From contig JADJSV010000008.1 in assembly GCA_016711505.1 (NCBI GenBank), positions 131,035 through 195,034 on the forward strand: a stretch of DNA of 64,000 bases, in the 5' to 3' direction. The notes under the pieces were generated by a model. That model ran no database searches and was not told the DNA's origin. It was given only the letters and a program-made list of their open reading frames with translations. Origin of the DNA: Bacteroidota bacterium (lineage in GTDB: Bacteria > Bacteroidota > Bacteroidia > AKYH767-A > 2013-40CM-41-45). Positions 26,404-34,949 of this stretch are shown here, piece after piece (positions within the stretch are counted from its first letter, which is position 1; each line of letters opens with the position of its first letter). The translations under genes and the position numbers were made by a program.

Positions 26404-26446
26404 TAAAACCGTGGCAAGATTCCTGCATAGTCTAAATAAAAATCAT

Positions 26447-26968
26447 ATGCGGTATTTATTAATAGTAATCGGTTTGAGCCTACTTTCAATAGAAGGTAAA
26501 TCACAAGAAATAGATAATATCACCGGGCAGACAATAGATCAGAAACGGATCACAATGCCTGCGGATGTAAAAGGCAAATACACCCTTCTTTGTTTTGCAT
26601 CATCAACTAAGGCCCAAAAAGATCTGGAAACATGGCTCGATCCGGTTTATCAGAAATTTATTGCCAAGACAGGAATTATGGATGATATTTATGACGTAAA
26701 CGTCTTCTTCATTCCTCTGGTTAAAGGCAGTAACCAGATGTTTGCAGAAAACATGAAACGTAAATTCAGGGAAACTGCGCAATCAGATTTGAGACCTCAT
26801 GTTCTGTTCAGTGAATCGAATACAGAACAATTAATTTCTTCATTAAAGATGACTAGCGGGGAAATTCCTTATTTGTTTTTACTTGACAAAGATGCCAGGA
26901 TCATTTACAGAACCAATGGCGGGTATACGGAAGATAAGTTTGACAGGATTGATGAGTTGATTGAATAA
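26447..26968 (+). CDS. Exported thioredoxin-fold-like protein
   Basis: 173 residues from the ATG at 26447, which begins a signal peptide (Met-Arg-Tyr-Leu-Leu-Ile...Gly-Lys-Ser-Gln); a GTG at 26411 would add 12 residues without sense. The Gly-Lys-Tyr-Thr-Leu-Leu-Cys-Phe-Ala-Ser-Ser strand and later Ile-Pro-Tyr-Leu-Phe-Leu-Leu-Asp-Lys-Asp-Ala-Arg-Ile look like a thioredoxin/ATP10-type fold, including the cis-Pro before strand 4. There is no CxxC, so it is probably not an oxidoreductase. Function unknown. Confidence 0.55.
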   Translation: MRYLLIVIGLSLLSIEGKSQEIDNITGQTIDQKRITMPADVKGKYTLLCFASSTKAQKDLETWLDPVYQKFIAKTGIMDDIYDVNVFFIPLVKGSNQMFAENMKRKFRETAQSDLRPHVLFSESNTEQLISSLKMTSGEIPYLFLLDKDARIIYRTNGGYTEDKFDRIDELIE

Positions 26969-27280
26969 TGATTTTCTTTTTTTAATTACATCAGAAAAAC
27001 TCTATTGCAATTATATAGTACTTTAATAGGCTTAAAAAAATCAGGGACAATTTGAGGCTTTTTTGTGAAAAATGAGTTTTTTGATGCAATCCGAATAATA
27101 TCTTACATAAATAGAATACAATTTTTAAGCGAAAAATACATGTTTTGTATTCTTTTCCGATGGAATTATCTGTATTTGGGGGAAAGTGCGACAATCTTAC
27201 AATTGAGATGAGATCGCATAGTTAAGTGAATTTATCCGCGCGCATGGGCGTAAAAAATCTCAAAATAATAAGAGATTACC
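26969..27280. other. AT-rich intergenic region, no gene seen
   Basis: 312 bp between the thioredoxin-like gene and the T9SS protein. Very AT-rich with T and A runs near 27026-27065. I see no ORF with coding character, no clear hairpin terminator and no perfect TAnnTTTG element; it presumably holds the promoter of the 27281 gene. Confidence 0.4.
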
Positions 27281-29983
27281 ATGAAGTCCTACCAAACAAA
27301 TCCGGATTTAAAGAGAGTCAGAAGAAGCAGACAACGTCAAACGCAACGTCAGCGATTAACTGCAAAGCAGATCTTCATTGGCACATCTTCAATAATGGCC
27401 GCTGCAATCACAGGATTGTTAATTTATTTTCAGATCGGTCATAGTGATAGTGCAAAAGCTGCATTTCAAGGTGACTATCGGACAGTGAGTTCAGGAAACT
27501 GGCACACACCAAGAATATGGGAAACGTTTGATGGATCTGAATGGGTTATTTCCGACAACTCACCTACCGCTTCTTCAAATGTAATAGAGATCCGTGAGGG
27601 ACATAGTGTTATAATCAACACAAAAATTACTGCTGATCAGATATTAGTTTCTGAAGGTGCACAACTGGTCGTTGAAAAAGGTTCATTAAAAATTGCCAAT
27701 GGTTCAGGCAGCGATCTTATTGTTAAAGGAAACCTTGAAATTACTAGCGAAATAGAAATATCAAAAGACGCGCAAGCAGAGATCAATAATTGCACACTTG
27801 CTACTGATGGAATTTTCGATCTTCAGGGAAAAGTCTTTATCACAGGAAAGTTCGTCAATAATGGCGGAAAGATGCAAGTTGATGGAGACCATATAACAGT
27901 TAAGGATAAAGCAACCTATGAACATACATTCGATGGTGGCGCACTTCCAATAGCAAACTGGGAAAAAAATTCTTATTGTGAAGTAACAGGTGTAAGTATG
28001 CTATTGCCACAAAACCTTGATCAAAACTTTGGCAACTTCAAATGGAATTGCACTGCACAAAACATTCCGGTAGATCTTGGAACCACAATTTCAAAAGTTC
28101 AGAATGATATTTATATCAGTTCAACCGGAACAAGAGATATCTTCTTTGATAAATCAGGAAAGCAAAATGAAATAAAACTTAATGGAAATTTATTTATTCT
28201 GGGTGGAACTGTATGTATAAATCCAAATGGTTCAAACCAGGTAAATGTTGCCGGCAATGTTGTTTTAAATTCAGGTGAATTGACATTCAATGGCAGAAAT
28301 TCAGAGATGAATTCAAGTTTGACTGTTGGTGGCGATTTAAATATCACCGGTGGAATAATTAATATGAATGCTTCTCCATCAGCAACAAAAGGAATTATTA
28401 ATTTACTTGGTAATCTTTCTGTAAATGGAAATGGTTTGATAACTGAAATTTCAGGATCAAAGGGCGCTGAACTAAATTTTTCAGGAATGAAAAAGGTTCA
28501 GTTCATTGTTGCGAACAGCAATATCAAAAACAGAATTGACTACAATGTAAAGCCGGGATCGACATTAAGAATGGACAATTATATTCTTACAGGAAACGGA
28601 GATTTCAACTTAAGTGCCGGAGCTGGATTAATGATTGGCTCACCTGAAGGAATAGCAAAATCAGAAATGAGTGGGAACATACAGAATCAAGGAGCCAGAA
28701 ATTTCAGCCCACGGGCTACTTATACTTACAATGGCGGTGTTGAACAACAAACAGGAACCGGTTTGCCTTCGGTTGTGTATGCACTAAATGTAAGCAATGA
28801 GGAGAATTGTAAATTAAACTCTTCACTTGTTGTAAGCAACCAATTAATTCTTGAATCAGGCAGAATAATCACAGGAAAAAATTTGCTGACTCTTGGTGAA
28901 AATGAAATTTCTATCGGAAGTCTGAAAAGAGAACATGGGTACATCCAGGGAAATTTCCGGAGATGGATCAGTTCGACTACAATTGGCAAAGTAGAATTTC
29001 CCGTTGGAAATCAAAACACGGAGAATCCTGCAAGTATCGTATACAAAATATCTCCTGCCAGAGGTGGAACAATTCTCTGCAACCTGGGAATTGGAAATGT
29101 AAATAAGATTGGATTACCAATGACAGACGGTGGCGATGTTTGCATGAATGCAGGATATGCGTATTGGAATTTAATTCCGGGAAATGGCTACGAAGGTGGA
29201 ACTTTCGATATAAGTTTATCTGCTGCAGGATTTCCAGGAATTCAGAATTTCGAGAAACTGCACATTAGTCAACGAGAAGATCTTTCCAGTCCATGGAGAG
29301 CAATTGGAAAACACGAGAAAGCACTTGGCACTAACGAAAATCCAATTGTTGTCAGACGCGACGTATCACAATTGGGAATCTTCGGAATTACATCTACATC
29401 TGCGAATTCATTACCTACAGATATGGTTTATTTCAGTGCACGATCTAAAAATCAGCGTGTAGAACTTAACTGGGAAATGGCTTGTGAAATTAACAATGAG
29501 TCATTCACAATTGAAAGATCAGATAATGGCAACGACTTCACTTCAATTTCAACAATAAAAGGTGCAGGAAATTCACAGGTACAACAAAGCTATCAGTTCG
29601 TCGATTATAAACCAATGTCAGGAACATCGTACTATCGGTTGAGACAAATAAACTTTGAAGGAAAAAACACATTCAGCAATGTTGAGAGAGTAAACTTAAG
29701 AGCCAGAGAATCTGTAGCATCTTCTGTAAATCTTCAGCGTGTCGGACCAAATCCCTTCAACTCTATGGTTACTGCAGAATATTATGCAGAGAGTAATGGC
29801 GATGTAGCAATTGAAATACTTTCGAAGGAAGGAAAATCAATATTCAAGACTTATCAATACTCATTGAAAGGCTACAACACGTTTACATACAACAAAGGAA
29901 GTTCGTTGAAGCCCGGAGAATACATGATAAGACTGTCGAACTCTAATGGAGCGACCAGACAGTTTATCACGAAAGTAAACTAG
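27281..29983 (+). CDS. Large secreted protein with T9SS C-terminal domain
   Basis: 900 residues. Residues 1-30 are extremely basic (many Arg/Gln), followed by a hydrophobic segment (about 34-52), then Gly/Asn-rich beta-helix-like sequence (about 75-480) with repeated short strands such as Ile-Ile-Asn-Thr-Lys-Ile-Thr and Leu-Val-Val-Glu-Lys-Gly. A probable Ig/fibronectin-like segment lies near 710-790 and the C-terminus (about 815-900) is a type-A T9SS sorting domain: Val-Gly-Pro-Asn-Pro-Phe-Asn...Leu-Lys-Pro-Gly-Glu-Tyr-Met-Ile-Arg-Leu...Lys-Val-Asn. Expected to be exported through T9SS and attached to the surface or released. Biological role unknown. Confidence 0.85.
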   Translation: MKSYQTNPDLKRVRRSRQRQTQRQRLTAKQIFIGTSSIMAAAITGLLIYFQIGHSDSAKAAFQGDYRTVSSGNWHTPRIWETFDGSEWVISDNSPTASSNVIEIREGHSVIINTKITADQILVSEGAQLVVEKGSLKIANGSGSDLIVKGNLEITSEIEISKDAQAEINNCTLATDGIFDLQGKVFITGKFVNNGGKMQVDGDHITVKDKATYEHTFDGGALPIANWEKNSYCEVTGVSMLLPQNLDQNFGNFKWNCTAQNIPVDLGTTISKVQNDIYISSTGTRDIFFDKSGKQNEIKLNGNLFILGGTVCINPNGSNQVNVAGNVVLNSGELTFNGRNSEMNSSLTVGGDLNITGGIINMNASPSATKGIINLLGNLSVNGNGLITEISGSKGAELNFSGMKKVQFIVANSNIKNRIDYNVKPGSTLRMDNYILTGNGDFNLSAGAGLMIGSPEGIAKSEMSGNIQNQGARNFSPRATYTYNGGVEQQTGTGLPSVVYALNVSNEENCKLNSSLVVSNQLILESGRIITGKNLLTLGENEISIGSLKREHGYIQGNFRRWISSTTIGKVEFPVGNQNTENPASIVYKISPARGGTILCNLGIGNVNKIGLPMTDGGDVCMNAGYAYWNLIPGNGYEGGTFDISLSAAGFPGIQNFEKLHISQREDLSSPWRAIGKHEKALGTNENPIVVRRDVSQLGIFGITSTSANSLPTDMVYFSARSKNQRVELNWEMACEINNESFTIERSDNGNDFTSISTIKGAGNSQVQQSYQFVDYKPMSGTSYYRLRQINFEGKNTFSNVERVNLRARESVASSVNLQRVGPNPFNSMVTAEYYAESNGDVAIEILSKEGKSIFKTYQYSLKGYNTFTYNKGSSLKPGEYMIRLSNSNGATRQFITKVN

Positions 29984-30045
29984 AGACTTGAAATAAATAA
30001 CCTGAACAGTATTAATCGCAAATAAGATGAAATTTCTGATTCGTA

Positions 30046-31662
30046 TTAATTGTCTGCTACTTTTAGCATTCTTTTTACTACTCTATCTTCTGTTCCCGAA
30101 ACAACTACACAATAAAATCCCTCTGAAAGTTCTGTTGTTTTAATTTTTATCCCGGAAGAATAAGTTTCCGAGAGAACAATTTGTCCACTTGAATTTATCA
30201 GCTGAACGTTAAAGCTATTTCCTTTTAAATTTTCTGTATCAATATTTATTTCCGTAGTGAAAGGTACAGGATAAACAGAAATCAGGTCTTCGCTTGCTAG
30301 GATTCCCTTTTCAATTTCAGCAAAAAGGCATGCATCATTATTCACTGTGGTGATTGAAGTCTCCGTTATCGAAAGTGATGTTACGGTAATACCACTGCTT
30401 TGAATAAATCCTGATGCTCTGTAATCCATCGTATCCGAACTTGTGGCAGGAGCAACCAGTTCTTCATGACAACCCGTGAGACCTGCTGAATCCGTTTTAA
30501 TGAACAGCATTTGTGTACTATCCTGAGGAGTATAACTAACTGTGAAGCCACTTATCAAATAGCCGCCATCTGAACTTTTTGCACTTCGGAAAGCTTCGTC
30601 TTGTAATCCATCGCCGTAGGCAACCATCCAAAGAACTGCACCTGTTGTATCTGTTTTCAGAAGAAATATATTGGTGCTATCATCACCCATGAGACTATGT
30701 CCATGCCCAAAATTATCAGTATATCCTGAAATGGTAAAAGTATAATCAGGATTTACATTTATACTATAGGAAGCATCGCCTTTCTCACCACCATAAGAAT
30801 AGGCATTAATAGGTACTCCCATTTCATCTGTCATCATCATGAGGATATCATAATTTCCTTCTCCGAAAGAAACTGTAGATCCGGCAAGGATCAATCTTCC
30901 GTTGGGAAGTTCTTCTATCGATTCAAACTCCTCCCACATTGTATCACCATACAAATTTGCCCAAAGCAAATCACCATTTACATCGGTACGAATGATCAGT
31001 CCATCTGATTCTGCTAAGCCATTTGGAAAAGTCTGTTGACGGCCACAAATTACATACCCATCGTCAGCAGTCTGGAAAACACTTAATCCTGATTCAGATT
31101 CCGGAGAGCCGAAAGTACGTGTAAAGACTGTATCACCGTTGGAATCAGTGTGCACCATAAAGACATCATCCGAACCTTGACCTAACGAGCGGGTATTTCC
31201 AATGAAAGTATAACCATTATCTGAAGTATTAATTGCGTGAATAAATGCATCATTCACACCCGGACTACCAAAAGTTTTCGACCATTGAAGTGTACCGGCC
31301 GAATCAGTTTTGAAGATCCATGCGTCATGGGTAGTACTACCATTATTTACAATACTCCGCCCTACTCCAACATATCCGTAATCTGTCGCTTCCACAACAT
31401 ATTCTGAATTATCATACTCTGAAGTGCCATAAACTTTGGACCAGATGATCTGTCCATCATTATCATTTTTAATTAAAATCGCATCAGCGCTACCCTGTCC
31501 ATAGGAAGTTGTTGCTCCATTAAAAATATATTTGTTGTTAAAAGTTTCAAGAAGTGTTTGTCCGCGTTCATTATTAACGCCGCCATACAAATGTTGAAAA
31601 CGAAACTGAGCTTGCGAAAATGTGCTCAAGGAGATCAAAAGAAGAGTTAGTAGGTTTTTCAT
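30046..31662 (-). CDS. Secreted repeat protein with T9SS C-terminal domain
   Basis: 538 residues from the ATG at 31662, which starts a canonical signal peptide (Met-Lys-Asn-Leu-Leu...Ser-Gln-Ala); an ATG 75 bp upstream would bury it. The body consists of about 50-residue propeller-like repeats: Trp-(Ser/Ala)-(Lys/Asn)-x-(Phe/Tyr)-Gly, Ala-x-x-x-(Thr/Ser)-x-Asp-x-Gly-Tyr-x-(Val/Ile)-x-Gly, then Ile-x-(Lys/Arg)-Thr-Asp-x-x-Gly, about seven copies. The last about 80 residues form a T9SS sorting domain starting Val-Tyr-Pro-Val-Pro-Phe. No enzymatic motif seen; probably a surface or secreted propeller. Confidence 0.85.
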   Translation of the reverse strand: MKNLLTLLLISLSTFSQAQFRFQHLYGGVNNERGQTLLETFNNKYIFNGATTSYGQGSADAILIKNDNDGQIIWSKVYGTSEYDNSEYVVEATDYGYVGVGRSIVNNGSTTHDAWIFKTDSAGTLQWSKTFGSPGVNDAFIHAINTSDNGYTFIGNTRSLGQGSDDVFMVHTDSNGDTVFTRTFGSPESESGLSVFQTADDGYVICGRQQTFPNGLAESDGLIIRTDVNGDLLWANLYGDTMWEEFESIEELPNGRLILAGSTVSFGEGNYDILMMMTDEMGVPINAYSYGGEKGDASYSINVNPDYTFTISGYTDNFGHGHSLMGDDSTNIFLLKTDTTGAVLWMVAYGDGLQDEAFRSAKSSDGGYLISGFTVSYTPQDSTQMLFIKTDSAGLTGCHEELVAPATSSDTMDYRASGFIQSSGITVTSLSITETSITTVNNDACLFAEIEKGILASEDLISVYPVPFTTEINIDTENLKGNSFNVQLINSSGQIVLSETYSSGIKIKTTELSEGFYCVVVSGTEDRVVKRMLKVADN

Positions 31663-31777
31663 AGAATAAAAATACAGTTTTTTAGTACACAAAAATGTAG
31701 TGATGAAGGCATAAATTGTGAACATGTGGGTATGCAAAATCGGCTATGCATAATTAGCATTTTTGAATATCTAAAGC

Positions 31778-31785
31778 TATATTTG
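31778..31785 (+). promoter_or_regulatory. Candidate -7 promoter element for mmsA
   Basis: TATATTTG is a perfect match to TAnnTTTG, 66 bp before the ATG at 31852. No well-spaced -33 element was seen. Confidence 0.35.
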
Positions 31786-31851
31786 AAGGTTGAATGCCGT
31801 AAATACGCTATTTGTAAAAGGCAATCTAAAGAAATCATTTAAATCAAGACC

Positions 31852-33321
31852 ATGTCAACTACCACACTTCAGGTGCCCGAAGTCAAAAACTACATCTCGG
31901 GAAAATTTACCAATGGAACAAAAAAGTCAATGGATATCACTTCACCACTTGACGGAATAACGATAGCAAATGTACCACTTTCCACGATGACGGAATTAAA
32001 TGCAGCTGTAGAATCTGCACAGGCAGCATTTAAAACATGGTCCTCGACACCAATAAAAGAAAGAGTTCAGATTTTCTACAGGTATAAAACACTGATGGAA
32101 AAAAATCTGAAGGAACTTGCTTTACTTGTACAAAAAGAAAACGGCAAGACACTGGATGAAGCAACAGCTGAAGTTGAAAAAAGTATAGAACTTACAGAGT
32201 ATGCTTGCAGTATGCCGCAATTAGTTGCAGGAAAAGTAATGGAAGTTAGTCGTGGCGTTGAATGCAGATTAGATCACAAACCTATTGGTGTCGTAGCATC
32301 GATTGCTCCATTCAACTTTCCACATATGGTACCACACTGGACTATTCCAAATGCGATTGTGCTGGGAAATTGCATGATCCTTAAACCATCAGAAAAAGTT
32401 CCGATTTCCTCTATGAGAATTGCAGAAATGCTGAAGGAAGCAGGACTACCTGATGGAGTTTTCAATATTGTAAATGGAGATAAAGAAATTGTTGAAGCAA
32501 TATGTGATCATCCGGGCATTCAGGCAGTATCATTTGTAGGCTCAACTAAAATTGCAAAACTTGTTTATATCCGTTCAACTTCAAACCTTAAAAGATGTCT
32601 GGCTTTAGGTGGAGCAAAAAATCATCTGATCGTAATGCCGGATGCACATCCTGATATGACTGCCAGTAATGTTACAGCATCGATGAGTGGTTGTGCCGGA
32701 CAACGTTGTATGGCAGCTTCGGCAATGGTAGCCGTTGGAAATGTTGATCCGATCATTGCGAAGATCTGTGATGAAGCACGCAAAATTATTCCGGGAAAAA
32801 ATCTTGGAGCGGTTATCACAAAAGAATCGAAAGAAAGAATTGAAAGATATATCACCGAAGCAGAAAAAGCCGGCGCAAAAATTCTTGTCGATGGCAGAAA
32901 TGCAAAAGTTGATGGGATGGAAAACGGAAATTATGTCGGGCCAACTGTAATCGATTTTGTTACACCTGATATGGCAATTGCAAGAGAAGAAGTTTTTGGT
33001 CCGGTGATAGCTATTATGCGTGCAAGTTCGATCGACGAAGCACTGACAATTGAAAACGGATCGAGCTATGGAAATGCTGCAAGCGTCTTTACACAAAGTG
33101 GAAGTATTGCAAGACAAGTGATGGAAAAAGCTAGTGCCGGGATGATCGGGGTTAACATCGGAGTACCGGTTCCAAGAGAGCCATTTTCTTTCGGTGGATG
33201 GAATGATTCCAAATTTGGTGTCGGAGATATTACAGGAGATTCATCAATTGAATTCTGGACAAATCTTAAAAAGACTTCTATCAAGTGGAATCCGGAAGCG
33301 AAGACGAATTGGATGAGTTAG
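31852..33321 (+). CDS. mmsA: CoA-acylating (methyl)malonate-semialdehyde dehydrogenase
   Basis: 489-residue aldehyde dehydrogenase of the MmsA/IolA type, normally oxidising malonate or methylmalonate semialdehyde with NAD+ and CoA to acetyl- or propionyl-CoA plus CO2. Signatures: Ile-Ala-Pro-Phe-Asn-Phe-Pro in the cofactor domain, Phe-Val-Gly-Ser-Thr, Leu-Gly-Gly-Ala-Lys-Asn-His (MMSDH-specific, where most aldehyde dehydrogenases have the catalytic Glu) and Gly-Cys-Ala-Gly-Gln-Arg-Cys with nucleophile Cys286. In this cluster it should dispose of malonate semialdehyde from beta-alanine, the end product of reductive pyrimidine breakdown. Confidence 0.93.
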   Translation: MSTTTLQVPEVKNYISGKFTNGTKKSMDITSPLDGITIANVPLSTMTELNAAVESAQAAFKTWSSTPIKERVQIFYRYKTLMEKNLKELALLVQKENGKTLDEATAEVEKSIELTEYACSMPQLVAGKVMEVSRGVECRLDHKPIGVVASIAPFNFPHMVPHWTIPNAIVLGNCMILKPSEKVPISSMRIAEMLKEAGLPDGVFNIVNGDKEIVEAICDHPGIQAVSFVGSTKIAKLVYIRSTSNLKRCLALGGAKNHLIVMPDAHPDMTASNVTASMSGCAGQRCMAASAMVAVGNVDPIIAKICDEARKIIPGKNLGAVITKESKERIERYITEAEKAGAKILVDGRNAKVDGMENGNYVGPTVIDFVTPDMAIAREEVFGPVIAIMRASSIDEALTIENGSSYGNAASVFTQSGSIARQVMEKASAGMIGVNIGVPVPREPFSFGGWNDSKFGVGDITGDSSIEFWTNLKKTSIKWNPEAKTNWMS

Positions 33322-33359
33322 TGGAGACGATGCAGGTTTTAGCCGCACTACAACTTAAG

Positions 33360-33387
33360 AGGTCAAAGGTCAGAGGTCAAAGGTCAC
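33360..33387. repeat. Four-copy heptanucleotide array (AGGTCAR)
   Basis: AGGTCAA, AGGTCAG, AGGTCAA, AGGTCAC in direct succession in the mmsA-aminotransferase spacer. One of several seven-base arrays in intergenic DNA of this window. Confidence 0.85.
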
Positions 33388-33454
33388 GGGACATTCCTCG
33401 GAACGAACCATAGGGTTAAATTTAAATTAGTAAGAAAAGAATTAAATAAGAATC

Positions 33455-33475
33455 GAATTACGAATTACGAATCAC
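33455..33475. repeat. Three-copy heptanucleotide array (GAATYAC)
   Basis: GAATTAC, GAATTAC, GAATCAC directly before the aminotransferase ATG (33486). The same heptamer is used in the inverted repeat at 40655-40709. Confidence 0.8.
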
Positions 33476-33485
33476 GAAAAAAGAA

Positions 33486-34838
33486 ATGGAAACAAAAACA
33501 TTAAACGAAAGAGAAATAATTCTTCAGAATAATTTAGAGTATACAATTTTTTCATGGCAGAAACAATCAGGATTGAATCCATTGAATATCTCTGATGCAA
33601 AAGGTGTATATCTGCATGACCGAAGTGGGAAAAGATACATTGACTTTTCTTCCCAGCTGATGAACATGAATATTGGTCATGGACATCCCAGAGTAAAGGA
33701 TGCAGTGATGCGTCAGATGGATGAAGTATCGTTTGTACATCCGGGAATGATCACAAAAGCCCGTGGTGAATTAGGTAAAAAATTAGCAGAGATCACTCCC
33801 GGTTCATTGAAGAAAACATTTTTTACAAATGCCGGAGCAGAAGCTGTTGAGAATGCAATTAAGTTTGCCCGACTTTATACCGGTCGTCATAAAGTGATCA
33901 CATTGTATCAGGGTTATCATGGTGCTTCTTATGGAGCGATGAGTGCAAGTGGAGATCCAAGAGGAAATCCACATGACTCACAGGGTGCACCCAACTTTAT
34001 CCATGTAGAGAATCCATATTTTTACAGAGATCCATGGAATAGCAAAACAAAAGAGGAGTGCGCTCAGAATGCTGCTGATCATATGGAACGGATCATCAAA
34101 TTTGAAGGCCCGGGAAATGTTGCAGCAATTTTAATGGAAGGCGAAAGCGGATCAAGTGGATGTATAAAATATCCACCGGGTTACTGGCAAAAGATCAGAG
34201 AGATCGCAGACCGTTATGGAATAATTCTCATTTGCGATGAAGTGATGAGTGGCTTTGGAAGAACAGGAAAATGGTTCGGAGTGAATCATCATAATGTGGT
34301 ACCGGATATAATGTGTTTTGCAAAAGGACTCACATGCGGGTATATTCCATTAGGTGGAATTATTATTAAAGAAGAACTCATAGCCGCTTTTGATAATAAA
34401 CCTTTGCCGTTAGGGCTCACCTATTCAGGACATGCAGTAGCATGTGCAGCAGCTGTTGAAGTATTACAGATCTATGAAGATGAAAAGCTGATTGAAAATG
34501 CTGCAAAGATGGGTGCTTACATGGACAAACGCGTAGCGGCAATGATGGATAAACATCAAAGCATCGGTGACTATAGAAATACAGGGTTATTGGGTTGCAT
34601 TGAAATTGTGAAGAACAGAAAAACAAAAGAACCAATGGCTCCATGGAATGCAAATGCAAATGAAATGGAAGTCATGAATAAAGTGAATGCCAAATTACTT
34701 GAGTTGGGATTATTCACTTTCGTTCGGTGGAATTATATTTTTACTGCTCCACCGCTTTGCATTACACAGGATGAAATGGATGAAGGGTTGGATATAATTT
34801 CGAAAGCAATTTCTATTGCGGATGAATATTGTAACTAG
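33486..34838 (+). CDS. Class III PLP aminotransferase, probable beta-alanine transaminase
   Basis: 450 residues of the omega-amino-acid aminotransferase family. Motifs: His-Gly-His-Pro-Arg-Val, Phe-Phe-Thr-Asn-Ala-Gly-Ala-Glu-Ala-Val-Glu, Tyr-His-Gly-Ala, Leu-Ile-Cys-Asp-Glu-Val-Met-Ser-Gly-Phe-Gly-Arg-Thr-Gly and the PLP lysine Lys280 in Phe-Ala-Lys-Gly-Leu-Thr. Placement between malonate-semialdehyde dehydrogenase and nucleobase genes suggests it converts beta-alanine to malonate semialdehyde with pyruvate, or possibly glyoxylate from the purine arm, as amino acceptor. Motifs fix the fold class; substrate is inferred from context. Confidence 0.85.
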   Translation: METKTLNEREIILQNNLEYTIFSWQKQSGLNPLNISDAKGVYLHDRSGKRYIDFSSQLMNMNIGHGHPRVKDAVMRQMDEVSFVHPGMITKARGELGKKLAEITPGSLKKTFFTNAGAEAVENAIKFARLYTGRHKVITLYQGYHGASYGAMSASGDPRGNPHDSQGAPNFIHVENPYFYRDPWNSKTKEECAQNAADHMERIIKFEGPGNVAAILMEGESGSSGCIKYPPGYWQKIREIADRYGIILICDEVMSGFGRTGKWFGVNHHNVVPDIMCFAKGLTCGYIPLGGIIIKEELIAAFDNKPLPLGLTYSGHAVACAAAVEVLQIYEDEKLIENAAKMGAYMDKRVAAMMDKHQSIGDYRNTGLLGCIEIVKNRKTKEPMAPWNANANEMEVMNKVNAKLLELGLFTFVRWNYIFTAPPLCITQDEMDEGLDIISKAISIADEYCN

Positions 34839-34864
34839 GTTGTAGATGATAGGTTTACAAGTTT

Positions 34865-34898
34865 CGTTGGGGTGTAGTCTGCAGACTACACCCCAACG
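34865..34898. repeat. Perfect 34-bp palindrome
   Basis: A loop-less perfect inverted repeat with centre TGTAGTCTGCAGACTACA flanked by GGG/CCC and CGTTG/CAACG arms, in the 111-bp spacer before the NCS1 gene. No T-run follows on the plus strand (AAAATAG instead), so it is not a standard terminator. It has the look of a dispersed REP-like element. Confidence 0.9.
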
Positions 34899-34949
34899 TT
34901 AAAATAGAAACTTCTTACCCTTAATAACCCTTACCAGAAATCAACAGAG

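Noticed and set aside
32605..33117. 170-residue minus-strand frame inside mmsA
   Set aside because: Cys/Asn/Ser-rich composition typical of antisense translation of a conserved gene.
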